In this document: in pieces, positions 1 to 8,596 of the stretch | Layout of the letters: each line of letters opens with the position of its first letter | Position numbering within the stretch: the first letter of the stretch is position 1 | NCBI RefSeq assembly: GCF_016107305.1 | Contig: NZ_RCVR01000037.1 | Span: forward strand, 1 to 47,921 | Source: Roseomonas sp. KE2513 | GTDB taxonomy: Bacteria > Pseudomonadota > Alphaproteobacteria > Acetobacterales > Acetobacteraceae | Reading direction: 5' to 3' | Length of the DNA stretch: 47,921 bases | Notes under the pieces: generated by a model | The model's database searches: none | The model's input: only the letters and a program-made list of their open reading frames with translations | What the model was told of the DNA's origin: nothing | Translations under genes and position numbers: made by a program

Positions 1-30
1 CCAGCCAATCAGAACATAGGGCCACTGCGA

Positions 31-1359
31 TCAGGCAGCCCTGGCAGCCGCCGTGCGGGGTTCCGCCGTGACGTGGCCGATGAGTGTCATGACAGGCCCG
101 CCGCGTTGCCACGCGGGCGCCTGGGCGACGAGGTCGTCGAGGCTGCCCTGGACGAAGCGTTGGTTGGTGGTGCCGCCCGCCTCGACGAGCGCCGCGGGGG
201 TTCGGGGGTCGAGACCTGCCGCCACCAGCCCATCGCGGAGCGCGGGCAGGGTGGAAACGCCCATATAAATGGCCAGTGTCTGCCCTGGGCGAGCCAGGGC
301 CGTGAAATCGAGGTCGAGGCGTCCATCCCGCGTGTGCCCGGTTGCCAGGGTCACGGCACGGGCGTGGTCGCGATGGGTCAGGGGGATGCCGGTCGCGGCG
401 GCGCAGGCCAGCGCCGCGGTGACGCCCGGCACCACCTCGCAGGCGATGCCGGCGGCGCGGCAGGCCTGTAGTTCCTCTCCGCCGCGGCCGAAGACGAAGG
501 GATCGCCCCCCTTGAGGCGCACCACCCGCTTGCCCTCGCGGGCGAGCCGCACCAGCAGGGCGTTGATGCCCTCCTGGGGAAGGCAGTGATTGGCGCGGCT
601 CTTACCGACATAGATGCGCTCGGCGTCGCGCCGCGCGAGGTCCAGCACCGCCTCCCCGACAAGGCGGTCGTGCACGATGACGTCCGCCTCTCCCAGCAGG
701 CGGAGCGCGCGCAGCGTCAGCAGGTCGGCCGCACCGGGGCCGGCACCGACGAGGTGAACCACGCCGGGTGGCCGCGCCTCGGCGGCGCCCAGAGCGGCGG
801 TGAAGGCGGCCTCGGCCTCGGCCTCCCGTCCAGCGACGGCCAGGTCGGCGGCGGGTCCGGTCAGCGCGGCATCCAGGAAGCGCCGGCGGGCGGCGAGGTC
901 GGGCAGGGCGGCGCGCACGGCCTCCTTGAAGCGCCCGGCAAGCGCCGCCAGCCGCCCGAATGCCGGCGGCAGCACGGCCTCGATCCGCGCCCGCACGAGG
1001 CGCGCAAGCACGGGGGCGGCACCGCCGGTGGAGATGGCGATGGTGACCGGCGCCCGGTCCACGATGGCCGGCATGACGAAGGAGCAGAGGGAGGGGCGGT
1101 CAACGATGTTCACAGGCACACCGCGCGCCATGCAGGTGTCTGCGAGCGCCCGAAGGTCATGATCGGGCGCGCCGGCGCCGATCGCGATCGCGCACCCCTC
1201 GGGCAGCCTGGCCCCTGCCACGGGGTCGAAGGCCGGCAGGCGCTGCACCAGCGCCCCTGCGCGCGCGAGAAGCGAGGCCTTGACCTCCGCCGCCTCGCCT
1301 TCACCCACCACCAGCGCCGCACGCCCGCGCAGCGAGAGAAACAGCGGAAAATGGTCCAT
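31..1359 (-). CDS. cysG: Sirohaem synthase CysG (dehydrogenase/ferrochelatase plus uroporphyrinogen-III methyltransferase)
   Basis: 442 residues with the two-part CysG architecture, which makes sirohaem from uroporphyrinogen III. Residues 1-200 are the precorrin-2 dehydrogenase/ferrochelatase half, with the landmarks NIVDRPSLCSFVMPAIVDR and AISTGGAAPVLARL. Residues about 200-435 are the SAM-dependent methyltransferase, with VHLVGAGPGAADLLTLRA and VRLKGGDPFVFGRGGEE. The N-terminal dinucleotide loop reads VVGEGEAAEVK, less regular than the usual GGGxVAxRK, so NAD binding may be adapted. It is divergent from the sirohaem enzyme cysI, with about 136 bases between the start codons, so cofactor and apoenzyme are probably co-expressed. 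The length matches the family. The start at 1359 opens directly into the conserved FPLFLSLRGR segment. Confidence 0.95.
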   Translation of the reverse strand: MDHFPLFLSLRGRAALVVGEGEAAEVKASLLARAGALVQRLPAFDPVAGARLPEGCAIAIGAGAPDHDLRALADTCMARGVPVNIVDRPSLCSFVMPAIVDRAPVTIAISTGGAAPVLARLVRARIEAVLPPAFGRLAALAGRFKEAVRAALPDLAARRRFLDAALTGPAADLAVAGREAEAEAAFTAALGAAEARPPGVVHLVGAGPGAADLLTLRALRLLGEADVIVHDRLVGEAVLDLARRDAERIYVGKSRANHCLPQEGINALLVRLAREGKRVVRLKGGDPFVFGRGGEELQACRAAGIACEVVPGVTAALACAAATGIPLTHRDHARAVTLATGHTRDGRLDLDFTALARPGQTLAIYMGVSTLPALRDGLVAAGLDPRTPAALVEAGGTTNQRFVQGSLDDLVAQAPAWQRGGPVMTLIGHVTAEPRTAAARAA

Positions 1360-1495
1360 CGCCCAGCCTACCCGGGCAGCCGCCGCGTTGGAATGGATCG
1401 AATCAACTAAAATCTGCCGTTAATTTGGAATACCGTTCCCTTGCCGGCACCGTGAAATCCGTCCTTCTACTGAATGAGAGTGGAGGGATCACGAC

Positions 1496-3187
1496 ATGGC
1501 AGCCAAGCCGAGCGGGGCTGAAGCGATCAAGTCGGCCAGCGCCGGGCTGCGCGGCACTATCGCCGAGGAACTGGCCCAGGCGGACGCGCCGGGCGGGCTG
1601 AGCGAGGCCGCCTACACGCTGCTCAAGTTCCACGGGACCTACGAGCAGTTCGACCGCGACACCGCGACCGCCCGCAAGCAGTCCGGCCAGGACAAGGACT
1701 GGCAGTTCATGGTGCGCGTGCGCGCCCCTGCCGGGCGGCTGACCGCGGCCCAGTGGCTGGCGCTCGACGCGCTGGCGGACGAGGATTCGGACGGCACCAT
1801 GCGCCTGACGACGCGCCAGGGCCTGCAGTTCCACACCGTCCGGCGCGGGAAGCTGACGCACTGCATCGCCTCGATCGAGGCGGCGCTGCTGACCACCATG
1901 GCAGCCTGCGGGGACGTTGCGCGCAACATCACCACCTCCCCCGCACCGCGGCGCGACGCGCTGCACGCCCGGCTGGAGCGGGAGGCCTTCGCCCTTTCCG
2001 CCGCCCTGCTGCCGCGCACGCGCGCGCACCACGAGATCTTCCTGCAAGGCGAGCGGGTCGGCGAGGCGGAGGAGGAGCCGCTCTATGGCCCGGCCTACCT
2101 GCCCCGCAAGTTCAAGACCTCCCTCGCGCATCCGGCGGACAATACGCCGGACATCCTCTCTAACGACCTCGGCTTCATCGCGCAGACGGATGAGGCCGGG
2201 GAGGTGACGGGCTGGATCGTGACCATCGGCGGCGGCATGGGCATGACCCACAACAAGCCCGCCACCTACCCGCGCCTGGCGGACCCCATCACGGTGATCG
2301 GGCCGGACGAGGTCGAGGCGATGGCGCGCGCCGTCGTGCGCCTCTTCCGCGACCACGGCGACCGCTCAGACCGGCGCCACGCGCGGCTGAAATACGTCGT
2401 GGCGGAGCGCGGCGTGGAGTGGGTGCGCGAGCGCCTGTCGGAGGATCTCGGCCGCCCGCTGCCGCCCGCGCCGCCCCTGCCGAGGCTCGAGGTGCCGGAG
2501 CTTCTCGGCTGGCACGAGCAGGGCGACGGGCGCCTCTGGTTCGGCGTGCCGATTCCCTCCGGCCGCATCGCGGACCGGCCGGGCATGCGGCTGCGCACCG
2601 CCCTGCGCGAGGCCGTGTCGCGTTTCGGCCTCGATCCCATCGCGACCCCGCAGCAGGACCTTATCCTTTCCAACGTGCGTCCGGAGGACCGGGCCGCGCT
2701 GGAGGCCTTGCTGCGAGGCCACGGCGTCGTCTTCGCCGAGGAGCTCTCGCCCCTCGCGCGCTGGTCGCTCTCCTGCACGGCGCTGCCGACCTGCGGGCAG
2801 GCGCTGGCCGAGGGCGAGCGCGTGCACGCGCCCATCGTCGCGCAGGTGCAGGCGTCGCTCGCGCGGCACGGGCTGCTGGGCGAGCGGATCTCCCTGCGGC
2901 TCACCGGCTGCCCGAACGGTTGCGCGCGCCCCTATGCCGGCGAGATCGGCGTGGTCGGGCGCTCGCCGGGAATCTACGCACTCTTCGTCGGTGGCGACTT
3001 CGAGGGAACGCGGCTGTCCTTCCCGCTGGTGGACAAGCTGCGCACGGAGGCGGTGGGCGCGACGCTCGATCCGCTGCTGGCCCGCTTCGCGTCCGAGCGC
3101 GAGCCCGGCGAGGCCTTTGGCGACTTCTGCCACCGCCAGGGCCCGGATGCGCTGCGTGCCCTGCTCACCCCGGCGGTTGCCGCTTGA
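1496..3187 (+). CDS. cysI: Sulfite/nitrite reductase haemoprotein subunit (CysI/Sir family)
   Basis: 563 residues. It is a sirohaem and [4Fe-4S] reductase that carries out six-electron reduction of sulfite (or nitrite), most likely in assimilatory sulfur metabolism. The cluster/sirohaem ligands are visible as C427-x5-C433 (CTALPTC) and C472-x3-C476 (GCPNGCARPY). The tandem ferredoxin-like repeats include RLTTRQGLQFH near residue 105. The start ATG is preceded by a GGAGGG-type ribosome site at about 1482-1487. Divergent cysG supplies the cofactor. No cysH, cysJ or cysND is present here, so the electron donor and the sulfite/nitrite choice are not settled by context; sulfite is favoured by family resemblance. 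Confidence 0.9.
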   Translation: MAAKPSGAEAIKSASAGLRGTIAEELAQADAPGGLSEAAYTLLKFHGTYEQFDRDTATARKQSGQDKDWQFMVRVRAPAGRLTAAQWLALDALADEDSDGTMRLTTRQGLQFHTVRRGKLTHCIASIEAALLTTMAACGDVARNITTSPAPRRDALHARLEREAFALSAALLPRTRAHHEIFLQGERVGEAEEEPLYGPAYLPRKFKTSLAHPADNTPDILSNDLGFIAQTDEAGEVTGWIVTIGGGMGMTHNKPATYPRLADPITVIGPDEVEAMARAVVRLFRDHGDRSDRRHARLKYVVAERGVEWVRERLSEDLGRPLPPAPPLPRLEVPELLGWHEQGDGRLWFGVPIPSGRIADRPGMRLRTALREAVSRFGLDPIATPQQDLILSNVRPEDRAALEALLRGHGVVFAEELSPLARWSLSCTALPTCGQALAEGERVHAPIVAQVQASLARHGLLGERISLRLTGCPNGCARPYAGEIGVVGRSPGIYALFVGGDFEGTRLSFPLVDKLRTEAVGATLDPLLARFASEREPGEAFGDFCHRQGPDALRALLTPAVAA

Positions 3188-3237
3188 TCGCCGTGGAGCG
3201 GACCGTGCGTGGCCCTGGACGTTCCGGAGCGAGAGCC

Positions 3238-3414
3238 ATGAAGCGAGCGCCGACAACGCTTCGTGTCTCGCCAGGCGCGGCCGCCCCTCCCCGCCTTCCC
3301 TCCGCGCCTTTCTCTATCAACCTTCGCCGCGTCGCGGCCTTCGTGGACGGGCCGCTGCGCGTGATCACGCTGGTTATCGTCGTCCTGATGTTCGTCAGGA
3401 TCTTTCTGAACTGA
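3238..3414 (+). CDS. Small single-pass membrane protein, 58 aa, unknown
   Basis: A 58-residue reading frame 50 bases after cysI. It has GGAG at 3226-3229, eight bases before the ATG. The first about 30 residues are basic and proline/alanine-rich. The last 24 form one hydrophobic helix (VITLVIVVLMFV) ending in RIFLN, so the protein would be a C-terminally anchored membrane peptide. It is followed by a hairpin at 3422-3441. I do not recognise a family. Position and ribosome site suggest co-transcription with cysI, but function is unknown and it may not be translated. Confidence 0.45.
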   Translation: MKRAPTTLRVSPGAAAPPRLPSAPFSINLRRVAAFVDGPLRVITLVIVVLMFVRIFLN

Positions 3415-3421
3415 GGGGGCG

Positions 3422-3447
3422 CCCCGCGCTTCGTCGCGGGGGTTGTT
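3422..3447. terminator. Hairpin between convergent genes
   Basis: A 7-bp stem, CCCCGCG (3422-3428) with CGCGGGG (3435-3441), loop CTTCGT. It is followed on the plus strand by GTTGTT. It lies between the ends of the cysI unit (+) and the SDR gene (-), as expected for a shared terminator. Confidence 0.5.
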
Positions 3448-3456
3448 CCCAGGCTG

Positions 3457-4575
3457 CTACTTCGACTTCGGCCCGGGCGTCCCGAGCGGACTCATCGCCT
3501 CCAGGATGCGTGCCGCGGTGGTGAGGCCGATATCGGCCATCCGGAAAGGCAGCATCGCGAAGTCGAGCGGAATAGCGGCGGCGGCGGTCATGGCCGCGAG
3601 CGGCGCGCCGCCGCTCTCGGCATTCTTGCGCCAGCCGCCGCTGATACCGCGGCCGTCCTGCACAGGCTCGAACAGCGCGCCGGTCGTGTCATCGCTCTGG
3701 CCGCTCGAAAGAAAGCCGCGATGCAGGCTGCGGCCGGTGAACCAGGTGGTGAAGGTCGGCGCCATGCGCTTCTGCGCGATCGCGACCTTGCCGAAGCCGC
3801 CGACCACGACCTCGGCCTGCGGACGCTGCGAGAGCCCCACGACCGCCTCCGCCACCTCCTCCGCCGTGTAGACGGGCGGCGCGGCGCGCACGTTGCGGCC
3901 GCTGAAGTTCGCGGCGTGATGGAAGAAGGGCGTGTCGATCACCGAGGGCAGGACCGTGCAGACATGGATGTCCTGCTGGTCCAGCACCTCCTGCCGCAGC
4001 GCCTCCGAAAGGCCACGGATCGCGAACTTGCTGGTAGCGTAGGGGGTGCCGTCCGGCTTGGCCAGCTCACCGACGATGGAGCCGTTCTGGACGAGCGTGC
4101 CGTGACCCTGGAAGCGGAACTGCCGCATCGCCACGCGCGCGCCGTGGACGTAGCCGAACAGGTTCGTCTCGATGACACGGCGCCACACGTCCATCGGAAT
4201 CGATTCGAGCCGGCCGAAGGCTGCGATGCCGGCATTGTTGAACCAGAGGTCGATGCGACCGAAGCGCTCGAGCGTGCGGCGGCCAAGTTCCTCTACCTGC
4301 TCCTCGCTCGTCACGTCCGTCGGCACCACCAGCGGCACGCCGCCAAGATCGCTGCACTCGCCGGCGGCCTCGTCGAGCATCTCCGCACGGCGCGCGGCAA
4401 GAACCACGGCGGCGCCGCGCCTTGCGAAGGCATGGGCGGTGGCGCGCCCGATGCCGCTGGAAGCGCCCGTGACGACGATAACAGGACGATCGGATGACAA
4501 TGCCACCACCCGTCCTTTCGAAGCCGGCGTCGGTTCGGACGGCGTGACGGAGGTCGCGGTGGAGGGATCGGACAT
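3457..4575 (-). CDS. Short-chain dehydrogenase/reductase with C-terminal extension
   Basis: 372 residues from the chosen ATG at 4575; an upstream in-frame ATG at 4665 would add 30 low-complexity residues. It is a classical SDR: cofactor loop TGASSGIG (36-43), NNAG (113-116), catalytic Ser166, and YATSK (Tyr179, Lys183). The Arg-rich segment after the second strand (AARRAEM) favours NADP(H). The roughly 110 residues after the SDR fold contain hydrophobic, alanine-rich segments and resemble the longer SDRs that act on bulky or membrane-associated substrates. The substrate is unknown. It is divergent from the baeRF-like gene and no operon partner is evident. Confidence 0.85.
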   Translation of the reverse strand: MSDPSTATSVTPSEPTPASKGRVVALSSDRPVIVVTGASSGIGRATAHAFARRGAAVVLAARRAEMLDEAAGECSDLGGVPLVVPTDVTSEEQVEELGRRTLERFGRIDLWFNNAGIAAFGRLESIPMDVWRRVIETNLFGYVHGARVAMRQFRFQGHGTLVQNGSIVGELAKPDGTPYATSKFAIRGLSEALRQEVLDQQDIHVCTVLPSVIDTPFFHHAANFSGRNVRAAPPVYTAEEVAEAVVGLSQRPQAEVVVGGFGKVAIAQKRMAPTFTTWFTGRSLHRGFLSSGQSDDTTGALFEPVQDGRGISGGWRKNAESGGAPLAAMTAAAAIPLDFAMLPFRMADIGLTTAARILEAMSPLGTPGPKSK

Positions 4576-4804
4576 GGATGTTCCGCTTCGTCGGCGCCCG
4601 TTCGGGGGATAGTCCCACGGGCACGGATGGTCGCGGCGGCCTGATGCACGACGCGGATCGGGCACGCCGCCAACCTATGTGAAGAGCGCGGCGGATAACG
4701 GGCTCACCTCTACGCGATCCGCATCAAAGACCTGCGGCACGCTCTGTTTCAGCAACCAGAATGGACGATATCGCGTTCGATGCTCCTCACTGCAGGTGAT
4801 CTCA

Positions 4805-5905
4805 ATGCTTGATCCCACACTCCTCACCGGTCTGGTCGATCGACATGAACTTGCTATCTCGATGTACGTGCCGCTCACACCCGAGATGCGCGACATCCGC
4901 ATGCAGTCGGCAACGCTGCGTGAGGCCGCCGGGGAGATCGAGCGCAAGCTGGAGCAGCGCGGCCTCGATCCCCGCCAGCGCGAGGAGATCCTGACGCCGC
5001 TGCGGGAGGGTCTCGGCGGCCTCGATATCGCGCAGCACCGCGATCCCGCGCTCGCGGTTTTCATGGCGAACGGCGCGCCCCGCGTCGTGCCTTTGCCGGA
5101 GGAGGTCGCGTCCAGCGCCACCGTCGGGCACCACTTCCACGTCAAGCCGTTGCTGCCGCTGATGGTGCGCAACCGCCGCTTCTGGCTGCTCGCCCTCTCC
5201 GGCGCGAAGAGCAAGCTCTACACCGTAACACCTTTTGGCGCAGAGGAGGTGCCGCTCGACCTCGGCACGCCGGATGCGGACCCGCCCGAGGGTTACGAGC
5301 ACGGCTCGGACGACAAGGACCAAGGTGTCGGAAATCCCGCGCTGGGCGACGCCACGTCCTCGCTGATGGACGACCAGCCACGGCTCGTCCGCGCGCTGCA
5401 GAACGCGATTGGCAGCGACCCGGCGCCGCTGATCCTCGCCGCGGACGCGAAGATCATGGGGCAGATCCGCAAGCTGAACGTGCTACCAGGCCTTCAGGAG
5501 GAGGGACTGACGATGAACCCCTTCGCCTTTCCGCCGTCCGAGCTGCACCAGCGCGCGCTCGCGCTGATGCAGCCGGTTTTCGAGCGCGAGGTCGAGACGG
5601 TGCTCGACCAGATCAACGCGCGTCTCGGCGATGCCGCGCCGAACGTCGCCATCCGCCTTGAGGAAATTCTTGCCGCCGCCGAGGAAGGGCGCGTGGATTC
5701 AGTCGTGGTCGCGGCCGACGAGAAGCTCTGGGGCAGCTTCGATCCGGCCACGGGAATCGTCGCGCATGGGCGTCCATCCGGCCCTGACGAGGACCTGCTG
5801 AACCAGGCAGCGGCCGTCACGCTGCGCCATGGCGGCTACGCCTACGCGCTGCCGCGCTCGCGCATTCCCCGCGCGGTGCCCGCCGCCGCCACGCTTCGCT
5901 ACTGA
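4805..5905 (+). CDS. baeRF-type protein (bacterial archaeo-eukaryotic release-factor-like)
   Basis: 366 residues from ATG 4805. An in-frame extension to 4679 adds a segment without family character and was left out. The N-terminal pattern (LTGLVDRHELAISMYVPL), the central RRFWLLALSGAKSKLY strand and the C-terminal VVVAADEKLWG resemble the baeRF families, which are bacterial proteins with folds related to eRF1/Pelota release and rescue factors. No GGQ peptide-release motif is seen, as in many baeRFs. It is followed 10 bases later by a RaiA/HPF-like gene whose ribosome site overlaps this stop codon, which supports a joint role around ribosomes or stress. The biochemical role of baeRF proteins is largely inferred. 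Confidence 0.65.
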   Translation: MLDPTLLTGLVDRHELAISMYVPLTPEMRDIRMQSATLREAAGEIERKLEQRGLDPRQREEILTPLREGLGGLDIAQHRDPALAVFMANGAPRVVPLPEEVASSATVGHHFHVKPLLPLMVRNRRFWLLALSGAKSKLYTVTPFGAEEVPLDLGTPDADPPEGYEHGSDDKDQGVGNPALGDATSSLMDDQPRLVRALQNAIGSDPAPLILAADAKIMGQIRKLNVLPGLQEEGLTMNPFAFPPSELHQRALALMQPVFEREVETVLDQINARLGDAAPNVAIRLEEILAAAEEGRVDSVVVAADEKLWGSFDPATGIVAHGRPSGPDEDLLNQAAAVTLRHGGYAYALPRSRIPRAVPAAATLRY

Positions 5906-5915
5906 GGAGGCCGAC

Positions 5916-6242
5916 ATGGACCGTCCGCTCGACATTGCCTTCCATAACATCGAGCCCTCCGAGGGGATCAAGGACGAGATCCGGCAGCACGCGGAGAAGC
6001 TGCAGAAGCGGCATTCGGAGCTTGTTGCCTGCCGCGTCTCGGTGGAGGCGCTGCACAACCAGCACCAGACGGGCAACGTCCCGGAGGTGCATATCGTCCT
6101 CTCGATCCGCGGCCGCGACCTCGCCGTCTCGCGGGAGCCGCATCAGTCTGGAAATCGCTACGCCCATCCCGACCTGCGAACCGCGATCCGCGACGCGTTC
6201 AAGGCGGCGGAGAGGCAGCTAGAGTCGGCCAGGGGCAAGTAA
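5916..6242 (+). CDS. Ribosome hibernation factor-like protein (HPF/RaiA, S30AE fold)
   Basis: 108 residues from ATG 5916, preceded by GAGGAGG (5904-5910) that overlaps the upstream stop. The pattern is that of short HPF/YfiA proteins, which bind the 30S decoding region in stationary phase: N-terminal strand PLDIAFHNIEPSEGIKDEI, a helix EKLQKRH, the VEALHNQH strand and a C-terminal helix IRDAFKAAERQLE. It lacks the C-terminal dimerisation domain of long HPF. The VSREPHQSGN loop is unlike classical RaiA, so it may be a divergent subgroup. It is coupled to the baeRF gene, and a 28-bp palindrome follows the stop. Confidence 0.75.
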   Translation: MDRPLDIAFHNIEPSEGIKDEIRQHAEKLQKRHSELVACRVSVEALHNQHQTGNVPEVHIVLSIRGRDLAVSREPHQSGNRYAHPDLRTAIRDAFKAAERQLESARGK

Positions 6243-6256
6243 CGCGCGCCTGGGCT

Positions 6257-6284
6257 GGCGGTGGGAGCGGCCGCTCCCACCGCC
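6257..6284. terminator. 28-bp perfect palindrome, probable bidirectional terminator
   Basis: Bases 6257-6284 form a perfect inverted repeat with centre GCGGCCGC (for example GGTGGGAGCGG with its complement CCGCTCCCACC). It lies between the stop of the HPF-like gene (+) and the stop of the ketopantoate reductase-like gene (-). No T-run is present on either side. A terminator is the simplest reading. Confidence 0.55.
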
Positions 6285-7271
6285 TCAGCGGCGCTCCACC
6301 TTTCCAGCAAGGCCGAGGTTCAGCGCCAGCAGGCGCAGCAGCCCGTGGACACCGGCCAGTGTCGGCACCGGCTGACCCAGCCTGGCCCCGAGTTCCACCA
6401 GGGCTCCCAGGATCGGCCCCAGTTCCATCGCCCGCCCTGCCTCGAGATCCTGCACCATCGAGGTCCGGAAGGCGCCGAGCCGGCGCGTGACCGCGATCCG
6501 CGCCTCCGGGTCGCCGAGGCCAGTGAGCCCGATCCGCTCGCCGAGATCCGCCATCTCCCGCATCATCGCCAGCGCCAGGCCGCGCGTTCCGTCGTCGTCT
6601 AGCAACTGGAGCACGTCCGCCCGCGCGAGGGCGCCGAGCGTGTTCATGTTCGAATTGCCCCAGAGCTTGTTCCAGACCTCGCCGCGGATGTCTCCGATGG
6701 CTTCGGCCGGGATGCCGCCCGCGCGGAAGGCTTCCGCGATCGTGGTCGCCTGGCCAGCGCCGCCCGGGTCGCCCAGCAGCACGCGGTCGGCCTTCATCAG
6801 GCGGATGCGCCCGGGCGCCTCCACCCGGCTGCCGGCATGCACGACGGCGCCGACCACGCGCGAGGCCGGCAGCGCCGCGACCAGCCTGCCGCCGGGGTCC
6901 ACCGACTCGAGCACCACCCCCTCGGCGGGCCCGCCGAAGCCCTGAAGGAACCACCAGGGCAGGCCGTTCAGCGCCGCCACCACCTGCGTGTTCGGGCCAA
7001 GCAGCGCGCGGATAAGGGGCAGCGCGCCCGGCAGGTCCTGCCCCTTGAGGCCGAGCAGCAACAGGTCCGGCCCGGCGAGGGCCGCCGGGTCGTCGGTCGC
7101 CGTGACCGCGAAACGCTCGGAGCGCTCGCCCTCGGACAGCACCAGCCCGTCGCGGCGCAGCGCAGCAAGGCTGGCCCCGCGCGCGAGGACCCCGACCTCG
7201 TTCCCGGCCCTCGCCAGCCCCGCGGCCAGCCAGCCGCCGATCGCCCCCGCGCCGAGCACCGCCACGCGCAT
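6285..7271 (-). CDS. Ketopantoate reductase family protein (ApbA/PanE-like)
   Basis: 328 residues from ATG 7271, which has GGGAGGGG just upstream; an ATG at 7289 would place that ribosome site inside the gene. The N-terminus MRVAVLGAGAIGGWLAAGLARAG is a Rossmann NADPH loop (GAGAIG). The central ALNGLPWWFLQG and the C-terminal GEVWNKLWGNSNMNTLGAL segment contain the Lys and Asn residues typical of the family. The expected reaction is NADPH reduction of 2-dehydropantoate to pantoate, or of a related 2-oxoacid. Paralogs with other substrates are common and there is no pantothenate gene nearby, so panE is not assigned. Confidence 0.85.
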   Translation of the reverse strand: MRVAVLGAGAIGGWLAAGLARAGNEVGVLARGASLAALRRDGLVLSEGERSERFAVTATDDPAALAGPDLLLLGLKGQDLPGALPLIRALLGPNTQVVAALNGLPWWFLQGFGGPAEGVVLESVDPGGRLVAALPASRVVGAVVHAGSRVEAPGRIRLMKADRVLLGDPGGAGQATTIAEAFRAGGIPAEAIGDIRGEVWNKLWGNSNMNTLGALARADVLQLLDDDGTRGLALAMMREMADLGERIGLTGLGDPEARIAVTRRLGAFRTSMVQDLEAGRAMELGPILGALVELGARLGQPVPTLAGVHGLLRLLALNLGLAGKVERR

Positions 7272-7454
7272 GCCGCCCCTCCCCCGCATCCGGCCGAAAG
7301 ACTATGGGAGGACGCGCCAGGCGCCCAGCTTGGCCCTGGCGGAAGGGCGACCACCAGGGCCCATGTCCTGCCCAGTACCGCGCCCGTCCACAGCTACTTC
7401 TCGCGTGCGGGCGCGACGATCGCACCGCTCCTGCGGCGGGGGCGCACGCCGGAT

Positions 7455-8545
7455 ATGGACGCCTATCTCGGCCGGCACGCCACGGCCGAGGCGCGGCAGG
7501 CCATCCAGGCCGCCGAGGCCGGCCTGTTCGAACTGCCCGCCATCGATGGCGGGCCGATCCTCGCCGCCTTCAGCCGCATGCCGGGATCCCGCTGGACCGT
7601 GGTGGTCGCGATCCGCCAGGCGCGGCTGCACGCCGGGCTGTGGCGCTCGCTGGCGGGCCTCGGCGCGGGCGGCGCGGCCCTTCTGCTGTTCGGCCTCGCC
7701 CTCGCCTGGCACCAGTCGCGGCGGATCGCGGGAGCAATCGGGGGCTCGCCACGCCCGGCGCGCCCACGACCGGCGTGCGGGAGGTGGAGGACGCGGCGCA
7801 GGCCCTGGCGGAGGCCGCCGCAGCCCGCGATCGCGCGACGATGGCCCTCGTCGGCAGCGAGGCGCGCCTACGGCGGGCGCAGCTGGCCGGGGGCGTGCAC
7901 CCCTTCGAGATCTGCCCGGATGGTGTCGCCGAGTGCGGCGATGGCCTGCGCGCCCTCTTCGGCCTGCCACCGGGCGCGCGCTTCGACCATGCGACCTGAT
8001 CCGCCTGCCTGCACCCGGCCGACCGGTCACGGATGAGGGCGGATTTCGACCGGCTCGCGCATGAGGGCGGCTCGACGGAGATCGAGTACCGCGTGGCGCC
8101 GCCGGGCGGCCCGGCGCGATGGCTGCTCAGCCGCGCCGAGCTGCAACCGGGCGAGGGCGGCGGCCCCGGCACGATCGTCGGCGTCACGCTCGACGTCACT
8201 GGCGGCCGCCTCGCGGAGGAGCGGCTGCGCGAGAGCGAGGCGCGGCTGCGCGCCCTCGCGGGCACGCTGGAGGAGCGCGGCTACCACGTCCTGCAGGCGG
8301 GGAGCGGCCCGGCCGCGCTCGCGCTGCTCGAGGGGGGCGAGGCGGTGGACCTGCTCGTCTCCGACTTTTCGATGCCCGGGATGGACGGGGTGGCGCTGAT
8401 CCGCGAGGCGCAGCGCCGCCGCCCTCGCCTGCCGGCCATCCTGTTGACCGGCTATGCCGGGGATGCGGCGACGCTGCCGGCGGACGGCGCGCCGCAGCTC
8501 GCCGACCGCGCCGCGGCGCTGCTGAAGGCCGCGAGGAGGGGCTAG
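7455..8545 (+). pseudogene. Degraded hybrid sensor histidine kinase (Cache-PAS-receiver remnants)
   Basis: Three reading-frame pieces together read like one sensor protein. At 7455 to about 7740 there is the end of a Cache-like domain (RMPGSRWTVVVAIRQARL) plus a transmembrane helix (GGAALLLFGLALAW). At about 7740-7999, in another frame, comes a linker helix and the start of a PAS domain, ending at a stop. From about 8010 to 8545, in a third frame, the PAS continues (LHPADRSRMRADFDRL, EIEYRVAPPGGPARWLLSR) and then runs straight into a receiver (LLVSDFSMPGMDG, ILLTGY). The kinase core (H, N, G boxes) is absent, as are the first receiver strand with its acidic pair and the conserved C-terminal Lys-Pro. 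At least two frameshifts and an internal deletion argue for a pseudogene. The 5' end is also missing. Confidence 0.75.
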
Positions 8546-8596
8546 CTTCCGGCCGCGGCTCCGCTGGCGGCGAGGCCACCTTCCCGGCCGGTGCCG

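Noticed and set aside
1427-1439. GGAATACCGTTCC imperfect palindrome between cysG and cysI
   Set aside because: Only four paired bases per arm (GGAA-N5-TTCC); too weak to name an operator, though it lies in the divergent promoter.
4679-4804. N-terminal extension of the baeRF-like protein
   Set aside because: The extra 42 residues have no family similarity; the conserved domain starts at the ATG at 4805.
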